Positions 16,305 through 20,351 of a DNA stretch of 20,351 bases are shown in pieces. The number at the start of each line of letters is the position of its first letter. The stretch's first letter is position 1. The stretch is from Caryophanales bacterium UBA7476 (GTDB taxonomy: Bacteria; Bacillota_I; Bacilli_A; RF39; UBA660). Position numbers and translations under genes: made by a program. Under the pieces are notes generated by a model. That model made no database searches. It was given only the letters and a program-made list of their open reading frames with translations, and was not told where the DNA came from. The stretch covers positions 53,872 to 74,222 of the forward strand of contig DLOU01000003.1 of assembly GCA_002477275.1 (NCBI GenBank). Reading direction: 5' to 3'.

Positions 16305-16331
16305 AAAACTTAGAAATTTTCTAAGTTTTTT
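16303..16331. terminator. Bidirectional terminator between YjgR-like and DUF898-like genes
   Basis: AAAAAACTTAGAA pairs with TTCTAAGTTTTTT across a three-base loop. It starts at the last stop-codon bases of the YjgR-like gene and abuts the stop codon of the convergent gene. Confidence 0.88.
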
Positions 16332-16640
16332 TAATTTGCAAAATGTGTATGTTTTGTTTTCCATTTTTTTAGAGCAATGTCTAACCAAAATGAATATATT
16401 CCAAGAGTAATAATTGTAAGTAATAACCATTTTATCCAGTTGCCAAATAGACCTGTTGCAGTTCCATCAAATCTCAATCTTTTTCCATCAACAACAGTGT
16501 GTTTTATTTCCCAATTATACACCATACAAATTGCCCAAGGAAAACATATTCCTAGTGTACAAACTGTAACTAATCCCCCCTAATATTCTCCAACCTATAA
16601 GTTGAAGTAATCCTCCATCAAAATAAGAATTCTCTTTCAT
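16331..16640 (-). pseudogene. DUF898-like small membrane protein gene, frameshifted
   Basis: The apparent intact frame (16331-16525, 64 codons from an internal ATG) has no ribosome site of its own. The real start is the ATG at 16640, preceded by AAAGGAGTG. From there MKENSYFDGGLLQLIGWRIL is read, then a G6 tract (16575-16580) puts the frame out and it ends early at a TAA. Removing one G, or adding two, joins it to LVTVCTLGICFPWAICMVYN and the rest. The joined protein of about 102 residues has two membrane segments, each ending in a matching T-LGI-(Y/C)-(S/F)-(F/P)-W element, with KHTVVDGKRLRFDGTATGLFGNW between, as in DUF898/YjgN-like proteins. Function unknown. The cause may be a true mutation, a sequencing error in a homopolymer, or frameshift control. 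Confidence 0.7.
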
Positions 16641-16687
16641 TTTTTCACTCCTTTCTTTCATAATATCATACTTATTTCATATTAACA

Positions 16688-17428
16688 CTATTTTTTTAAA
16701 TTCTTGGATGTTATATAAGAAGTTGTTGGAATAATCAATATACATCCTATGGCGCTAAATAATATTTTTGCAATTTCTGACACAAATACTTTACTATTTA
16801 TTATATCAAGAAATGAATATGAACTTGTTTTATATAGAATAATCAAAGTCATAAATTCTCCTAAAAAAGCAAAAAGCAGTGTATTGATTGTTGTACATAA
16901 AATGTCTTTTCCGATATTTAATCCTGAATTAAATAATTCTTTTTGATTTAATTTTTTGTTATTTACAAAGACTTCATAAAGTGCAGAGGATATTGCTATA
17001 GATGAATCAACAATTGCTCCAATTAAACTCATCAAAACCATTGCAATTGTGACATTTGAAAAATTAATTCCAACTTCATATTCAAACATATTTATTTCTT
17101 CAAAAGCTTCCTCTGAAAAACCTCCTAAATTTCCTTTTATAACTATTATATAGATTGAAAGAATTAATAAAACTAGTATTATTACTATCGCTTTCATAGA
17201 TGAATTAGTTTTTATATTATCACCATTTAAAAAATGTAAAACTATTTTTCCTATTATAAAGCAACTTAGTAGTGATATAAATCTTGCATCTATTCCTAGT
17301 ACTATTATATAAAAACTAATAATAAGAATAATAAAATTTATACATAGTGAAATAAATAGTTTTATACCATGCTTTCCACTGACATAAATTAATAATAGGA
17401 AAAGAATTAATAATAAAATTATGTTCAT
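16688..17428 (-). CDS. YibE/F-family membrane protein, second of pair
   Basis: A 246-residue polytopic protein with about seven membrane segments. The YibE/F signature is GAIVDSSIAISSALYEV, followed by NSGLNIGKDILCTTINTLLFAFLGEF; both elements align with the upstream gene (GAIMDVAMTIVSAISEI and SGKTISTDIMGTMINVLLFTYL). It lacks the long N-terminal outside domain of its partner. Only four bases separate it from the upstream gene, and its ribosome site GGGGAAGGTG lies within that gene's last codons, so the two are made together and may form one complex. The family is widespread in Bacillota; its function is not established. No clear terminator hairpin was seen after its stop. Confidence 0.82.
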   Translation of the reverse strand: MNIILLLILFLLLIYVSGKHGIKLFISLCINFIILIISFYIIVLGIDARFISLLSCFIIGKIVLHFLNGDNIKTNSSMKAIVIILVLLILSIYIIVIKGNLGGFSEEAFEEINMFEYEVGINFSNVTIAMVLMSLIGAIVDSSIAISSALYEVFVNNKKLNQKELFNSGLNIGKDILCTTINTLLFAFLGEFMTLIILYKTSSYSFLDIINSKVFVSEIAKILFSAIGCILIIPTTSYITSKNLKK

Positions 17429-17432
17429 ATTT

Positions 17433-18506
17433 TTACACCTTCCCCTTTCTAAACATCTTTATTGTTATATATAAAGATATAGGGATTGTTAATACTATTC
17501 CTATACTTCCTACTAAAAACCTTGTTTCTTCAATTGTTAAATTACTTGTTATATAGTTAGTAACTGAAAAACCATTTCTAGATGCAAGTACAAATTTATC
17601 TAATCCACTACATAAATATGTAAAAAGAAGTACATTTATCATAGTTCCCATTATATCTGTACTGATTGTTTTTCCTGATTTTTTTAATGATTCAGTTGAT
17701 ACATTTGGATTTTTCTCTATTATTTCACTAATTGCAGATACAATTGTCATAGCTACATCCATTATTGCACCTAATCCTCCTATTAATATTTCAGCAATAA
17801 ATACATCTTCATATGGAACTGTTAAAAAGTTAATTTCTGTAAAATTAATACCACTATATTTTGAAGTTTTGCATGTTATTATGATTATTATTAATAATAC
17901 AAGAAGTGAAACTAATGTTGAAATTACTGCTGATAATGTTTTTTTATTTGCTCCATTTACAATTACAAGAGAAAAAATAGTGGTAAGAATTGAAATAATG
18001 ATACACATAAGTAATAAGTTTATTCCTTTTAAGTATAGATCTATTCCAAAATAAAATATTATTGTATTAACTGCTACAGTGAATAAGGTTAATATACCTC
18101 TCTTCCTACCCAAAATTAGTAAAAGTAAAATAAATATTTCAACCATCATAATTAAATAATAATCTCTCTTTAATCCAATTATGATATTTGAAGAAATAAA
18201 TACTTTGTCTCCTTTTTTATACCTTTCGGTAACCACATCAGAAAATGTATCTTCATATTCTATAGTTATTTTTTTCCCTTTATCTTTTCCATTTGTTATA
18301 GTTCCTGAAATCTCTTTTTTATATATTTTTTCGTGTATTCCAATTGAATTAGTTACTACTTCTTCTTTTATTTCTTTTATATTTGAAATTTTCATTATTT
18401 TTTTCTTGTATATAAAATCATTATTAAAAGTAAAAATAGTGATTATTAAAAATAATAATAAAATTACTAAAAAAAATACCTTTTCTTTTTTATTATAATT
18501 CAACAT
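17433..18506 (-). CDS. YibE/F-family membrane protein, first of pair
   Basis: A 357-residue protein. One membrane segment at about 10-28 is followed by an extracytoplasmic region (to about 115) with a beta-rich look (SGTITNGKDKGKKITIEYEDTFSD, KGDKVFISSN). Seven or so membrane segments follow. The YibE/F core has GGLGAIMDVAMTIVSAISEI and ISTDIMGTMINVLLFTYLCSG. The acidic residue within GAIMD, also present in the partner gene, is in a membrane segment and may be functional (inference). Biochemical role is unknown. AAAGG is the ribosome site. A well-formed promoter with an overlapping inverted repeat lies upstream. Confidence 0.85.
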   Translation of the reverse strand: MLNYNKKEKVFFLVILLLFLIITIFTFNNDFIYKKKIMKISNIKEIKEEVVTNSIGIHEKIYKKEISGTITNGKDKGKKITIEYEDTFSDVVTERYKKGDKVFISSNIIIGLKRDYYLIMMVEIFILLLLILGRKRGILTLFTVAVNTIIFYFGIDLYLKGINLLLMCIIISILTTIFSLVIVNGANKKTLSAVISTLVSLLVLLIIIIITCKTSKYSGINFTEINFLTVPYEDVFIAEILIGGLGAIMDVAMTIVSAISEIIEKNPNVSTESLKKSGKTISTDIMGTMINVLLFTYLCSGLDKFVLASRNGFSVTNYITSNLTIEETRFLVGSIGIVLTIPISLYITIKMFRKGKV

Positions 18507-18530
18507 AAGTTTATACCTTTCATATATACG

Positions 18531-18559
18531 AGTATATCACTTGTTATAAAACATAACAA
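18531..18559 (-). promoter_or_regulatory. Promoter of the YibE/F pair with overlapping inverted repeat
   Basis: Minus-strand TTGTTA (18559-18554), a 17-base spacer and TATACT (18536-18531). TTGTTAT and ATAACAA form a 7-base inverted repeat with 5 bases between (18541-18559), covering the -35 box and most of the spacer, a position suited to a repressor. Confidence 0.6.
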
Positions 18560-18596
18560 ATTTTTTCTAAATAATTTTTTTATTTTAAAAAACCGC

Positions 18597-18625
18597 TTGA
18601 CTATATCATTTTATTGTGTTATTAT
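18597..18625 (+). promoter_or_regulatory. Promoter of the tRNA-Arg/tRNA-Pro transcript
   Basis: TTGACT (18597-18602), a 17-base spacer and TATTAT (18620-18625), each one base off consensus, 31 bases upstream of tRNA-Arg. It is the strongest -35 box seen in the window, as expected for stable RNA genes. Confidence 0.75.
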
Positions 18626-18656
18626 TTAGATGTTCTCAATTTAAGGGAGTTAATTC

Positions 18657-18733
18657 GCGCCCGTAGCTCAGTTGGATAGAGTGTTTGGCTACGAACCAAA
18701 AGGTCAGGGGTTCGAATCCCTTCGAGCGCACCA
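18657..18733 (+). tRNA. tRNA-Arg (ACG), CCA encoded
   Basis: A 77-base cloverleaf: acceptor GCGCCCG/CGAGCGC, D-arm GCTC/GAGT, anticodon stem TTTGG/CCAAA with loop CTACGAA, anticodon ACG (A34 normally edited to inosine), T-arm AGGGG-TTCGAAT-CCCTT, discriminator A and genomic CCA. The fifth acceptor pair is C-A instead of the usual C-G, the only non-pair in the stem. It is followed by tRNA-Pro after five bases. Confidence 0.95.
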
Positions 18734-18738
18734 TATTT

Positions 18739-18815
18739 CGGGAAGTGGCTCAACTTGGTAGAGCACTTGGTTTGGGACCAAGGGGTTGCAGGTTCAAATC
18801 CTGTCTTCCCGACCA
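18739..18815 (+). tRNA. tRNA-Pro (TGG), CCA encoded
   Basis: A 77-base cloverleaf with acceptor CGGGAAG/CTTCCCG fully paired, D-arm GCTC/GAGC, anticodon stem CTTGG/CCAAG and loop TTTGGGA, T-arm GCAGG-TTCAAAT-CCTGT, discriminator A and CCA. The C1-G72 pair is typical of proline tRNAs. The TGG anticodon can read all four proline codons if wobble-modified. Confidence 0.96.
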
Positions 18816-18825
18816 TTATGTTATG

Positions 18826-18847
18826 ACGTTGGAAACAACGTTTTTTT
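18826..18847 (+). terminator. Intrinsic terminator of the tRNA transcript
   Basis: ACGTTG-GAAA-CAACGT, a perfect six-base stem with a GNRA tetraloop and seven T. It begins 10 bases after the tRNA-Pro CCA. Confidence 0.9.
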
Positions 18848-18876
18848 GTTTTACATCCCTTGTTCCAAACCTAAAT

Positions 18877-18907
18877 AAGTTATTTATCATAACTTTTTTA
18901 TTTTTTT
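18877..18907. terminator. Second hairpin between tRNAs and the convergent endonuclease gene
   Basis: AAGTTAT-TTATC-ATAACTT followed on the plus strand by TTTTATTTTTTTAT. Read on the plus strand it is a good back-up terminator for the tRNA unit. On the minus strand the T-run is poor, but it sits across the TGA stop of the endonuclease gene and may still end it. Confidence 0.55.
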
Positions 18908-19633
18908 ATATAAGTATTCAATATTTTTTATATCAATTGAAAATCCGGTCCCTCTATCATGTATTTTTCCTTTGTTTTTTCCTGATCTATATACACCTAT
19001 TTTAAAAGTAATAATTATAACTCCTCTTTCTAATAAATCTATGAATGTTTCAACATTCTTTAATTCATAAAAATCTATTTTTTTATAATAGAAATATTCT
19101 TTTTTGTTTATATTTTTTGTTTTTGCCCTTATTAGAGCTAAATATTTTATTTTTCTTTTTAGACATTTTTCTAATAAATCAAAAGACCATGAGGTATTGA
19201 TTTCTAAATCATTTCCATTAATATCAAATGCAACTAAATCAACCTTTTTTTCTTCTCTATTAATGGATAATTTTACTCTTTTATATAATCCTAGACTCTT
19301 AAAATTTACTGCATCAACATCAACATTAAATACTTTATAATTCTTATTAATTTTATCTGGGTATCCTAATATGTTTAAAACTCTTTTTATTGGAAATAAA
19401 TAATCCCCATCTGGTGTTGCATTAAATAAATGTAATTTAGATGTACTATTTTCTCTCATTGTTTTTATTTCTATAGTTTTATAATCTGGTATGGCAAAAT
19501 TTTCTTCTTTCTTTCCAATTAATTTTTCAAATGTATTTCCTACTGCACCCCAACTTTTATCGTTGCTTTCTATATATCCCTCTCTTTTAATTTGTTTAAA
19601 AAGTTTTTTTAACTCTATTATATCTGAATTCAT
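18887..19633 (-). CDS. MvaI/BcnI-family restriction endonuclease
   Basis: A 248-residue nuclease of the MvaI/BcnI group (MutH-like fold). The N-terminal region has WGAVGNTFEKLIGKKEENFAIPD and then D50-x4-E55-x-K57 in PDYKTIEIKTMR, the PD-(D/E)xK active site, with E36 in the conserved GxTFE element. Near the C-terminus HDRGTGFSI matches the family's RGTGF motif used in DNA contact. MvaI and BcnI cut CCWGG and CCSGG-type sites as monomers; the target here cannot be read from sequence. All catalytic residues look intact. No DNA methyltransferase is encoded in the window, so this is either solitary or paired with a distant gene. AGGAGGT is the ribosome site. Confidence 0.85.
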   Translation of the reverse strand: MNSDIIELKKLFKQIKREGYIESNDKSWGAVGNTFEKLIGKKEENFAIPDYKTIEIKTMRENSTSKLHLFNATPDGDYLFPIKRVLNILGYPDKINKNYKVFNVDVDAVNFKSLGLYKRVKLSINREEKKVDLVAFDINGNDLEINTSWSFDLLEKCLKRKIKYLALIRAKTKNINKKEYFYYKKIDFYELKNVETFIDLLERGVIIITFKIGVYRSGKNKGKIHDRGTGFSIDIKNIEYLYKKIKKL

Positions 19634-19684
19634 TCTTTACCTCCTAACTATTTATATTATAATTAGGGATATAATATTTTTACT

Positions 19685-19712
19685 AAAAAAATAGGTGTTT
19701 ACCTACTTTTTT
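19685..19712 (-). terminator. Intrinsic terminator of the zinc-ribbon membrane gene
   Basis: Minus-strand TAGGT-AAAC-ACCTA with A-rich and T-rich flanks extending the stem to about 12 pairs, then seven T. The gene's TAA stop (19701-19699) lies at the stem-loop junction. Confidence 0.8.
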
Positions 19713-20199
19713 TTGTTCCTATTAATATTATTAAATTAATTATAAAGAAATAAATTTCTCTAAGTACTGTTGAAATAATAAATCCACAACATATACCAAA
19801 GAAAACACCTATTATTATCTTGTTAATTTTTAGTATTGCTATTATGCTTGATACCACTATTGATATTAGAAGTAATCCTAAATAATTAATATCAAAAATT
19901 CTTTCAATTATATAAATAATAATACAAAGTACCCCACATATAATTAATAATTTTGTATTATTATTAAAATATCCAATTATACCTATTACAGATAAAAACA
20001 AATAGAATAGTCTTAAGATTCTTAGTATAAAGATAATAGTATTATCTGCTTTAGCATCTTTACTTGTATATATTGCTTTTTTTCTGTCATTCTTTGATAC
20101 TATATTATTACATTTTGGACAATTAATTTTTTCTAAATCTGCCATATTTTTAGGAGTAAAATCAAATTCATAATCACAATTTTTACAATACGCTCTCAT
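19699..20199 (-). CDS. Zinc-ribbon membrane protein, function unknown
   Basis: A 166-residue protein. The N-terminus is a zinc ribbon with C5-x2-C8 (YCKNCDYEF) and C27-x2-C30 (NCPKCNNIV), presumably binding one zinc ion on the cytoplasmic side. A polar link at about 36-53 leads to four hydrophobic segments up to residue 160. Such zinc-ribbon plus membrane proteins are common in Bacillota but no function is assigned. AGAGGAAA is the ribosome site. It is a one-gene unit with its own promoter and terminator; nothing links it to the endonuclease downstream. Confidence 0.8.
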   Translation of the reverse strand: MRAYCKNCDYEFDFTPKNMADLEKINCPKCNNIVSKNDRKKAIYTSKDAKADNTIIFILRILRLFYLFLSVIGIIGYFNNNTKLLIICGVLCIIIYIIERIFDINYLGLLLISIVVSSIIAILKINKIIIGVFFGICCGFIISTVLREIYFFIINLIILIGTKKSR

Positions 20200-20220
20200 A
20201 TTATTTCCTCTTTTAATTTA

Positions 20221-20249
20221 ATTATAAAATATTATATTATGATTTTCAA
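20221..20249 (-). promoter_or_regulatory. Promoter of the zinc-ribbon membrane gene
   Basis: Minus-strand TTGAAA (20249-20244), exactly 17 bases and TATAAT (20226-20221), 21 bases upstream of the ATG. Confidence 0.7.
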
Positions 20250-20260
20250 TTATAAATAAA

Positions 20261-20280
20261 AAAAAGCCAAAAGGCTTTTT
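20261..20280 (-). terminator. Intrinsic terminator after tRNA-Phe
   Basis: AAAAAGCC-N4-GGCTTTTT, a perfect eight-base stem, followed by more T on the minus strand, 12 bases after the tRNA-Phe CCA end. Confidence 0.88.
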
Positions 20281-20292
20281 GTACTTTCTTAC

Positions 20293-20351
20293 TGGTGGCT
20301 CCAGCGGGAATCGAACCAGCGACACAGGGATTTTCAGTCCCTTGCTCTACC
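20293..20351 (-). tRNA. tRNA-Phe (GAA), 5' part beyond window
   Basis: Minus strand from the D-loop (GGTAGAGC) onward: anticodon stem AGGGA/TCCCT with loop CTGAAAA, anticodon GAA; T-arm GCTGG-TTCGATT-CCCGC with one T-C non-pair; 3' acceptor strand TGGAGCC, discriminator A and encoded CCA. The 5' acceptor strand is outside the window and should read close to GGCTCCA. Confidence 0.9.

Noticed and set aside
16331..16525. Independent 64-residue protein from the internal ATG at 16525
   Set aside because: No ribosome site precedes that ATG, and the upstream codons in the same frame continue a plausible family sequence back to the G tract, so it is better read as the 3' part of a frameshifted gene.
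16575..16580. Programmed -1 frameshift at GGGGGG
   Set aside because: A -1 slip from the start frame would give GAT TAG and stop at once; the needed shift is +1 (or -2), and no stimulatory pause codon or stem-loop was seen. Mutation, slippage or sequence error is more likely.
18541..18656. Possible T-box or riboswitch leader upstream of the YibE/F pair or tRNAs
   Set aside because: The leader is too short and contains only a promoter for each strand; no conserved T-box or riboswitch core was found.
18622..18816. A 64-codon minus-strand frame with GFEPATPWSQT and GIRTPDLLVRSQTLYPTELR
   Set aside because: It is the antisense translation of the adjacent tRNA-Arg and tRNA-Pro genes. These phrases are a well-known false protein family produced by reading tRNA genes backwards.
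18685..19005. Plus-strand frame starting inside tRNA-Arg (MATNQKVRGSNPFERT)
   Set aside because: Its first third is translated tRNA sequence, also a known artefact, and the rest runs through two terminators and antisense to the endonuclease gene.

Overview
The window is very AT-rich (by eye about a quarter G+C), gene-dense and uses the standard bacterial code: TGA ends several genes and tryptophan is TGG. Strong AGGAGG-type ribosome sites, TTGACA/TATAAT-type promoters, U-tract terminators, tRNAs with encoded CCA, and a low-GC style gene set (CadC/CadA, FtsX-type ABC exporter, YibE/F pair, AmsE-like glycosyltransferase) point to a low-GC Bacillota chromosome. A gut Bacilli or Clostridia lineage is plausible, but no marker here fixes the class. 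No IS element, phage gene, CRISPR array or riboswitch was seen, and no gene-free stretch exceeds 300 bases.

Layout. 1-482 (-): 5' part of a GT-C-like membrane glycosyltransferase running off the left edge. 550-2905 (-): zinc/cadmium resistance pair, an ArsR/SmtB repressor and a CadA/ZntA P-type ATPase, with an SmtB-like operator. 2985-3659 (-): an unrecognised single-pass membrane protein with its own promoter and terminator. 3724-10157 (-): a six-gene surface-glycan operon, in transcription order two paralogous radical SAM proteins, three family-2 glycosyltransferases and a Wzy/WaaL-like polymerase or ligase, with overlapping or abutting genes and one terminator at the end. 10246-14090: an FtsX/MacB-type ABC exporter (-) divergent from a TetR regulator (+), with two copies of the same inverted repeat between them. 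14135-14698 (-): rhomboid protease. 14787-16304 (+): YjgR/DUF853 HerA-like ATPase. 16331-16640 (-): a small DUF898-like gene broken by a frameshift at a six-G tract. 16688-18506 (-): two YibE/F membrane proteins. 18657-18815 (+): tRNA-Arg(ACG) and tRNA-Pro(TGG). 18887-19633 (-): an MvaI/BcnI-type endonuclease with no methyltransferase in view. 19699-20199 (-): zinc-ribbon membrane protein. 20293-20351 (-): 3' part of tRNA-Phe(GAA).

How the parts work together. The glycan operon can plausibly extend and polymerise or ligate a cell-surface polysaccharide, but it has no recognisable priming transferase or flippase, so those would be encoded elsewhere. The two radical SAM enzymes at its head have no assigned role and are the most interesting part of the window. 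Both the exporter and the metal ATPase appear to be under local repressors whose probable operators can be seen in the sequence. Several terminators overlap the stop codon of the gene they end, which shows how compact the chromosome is.
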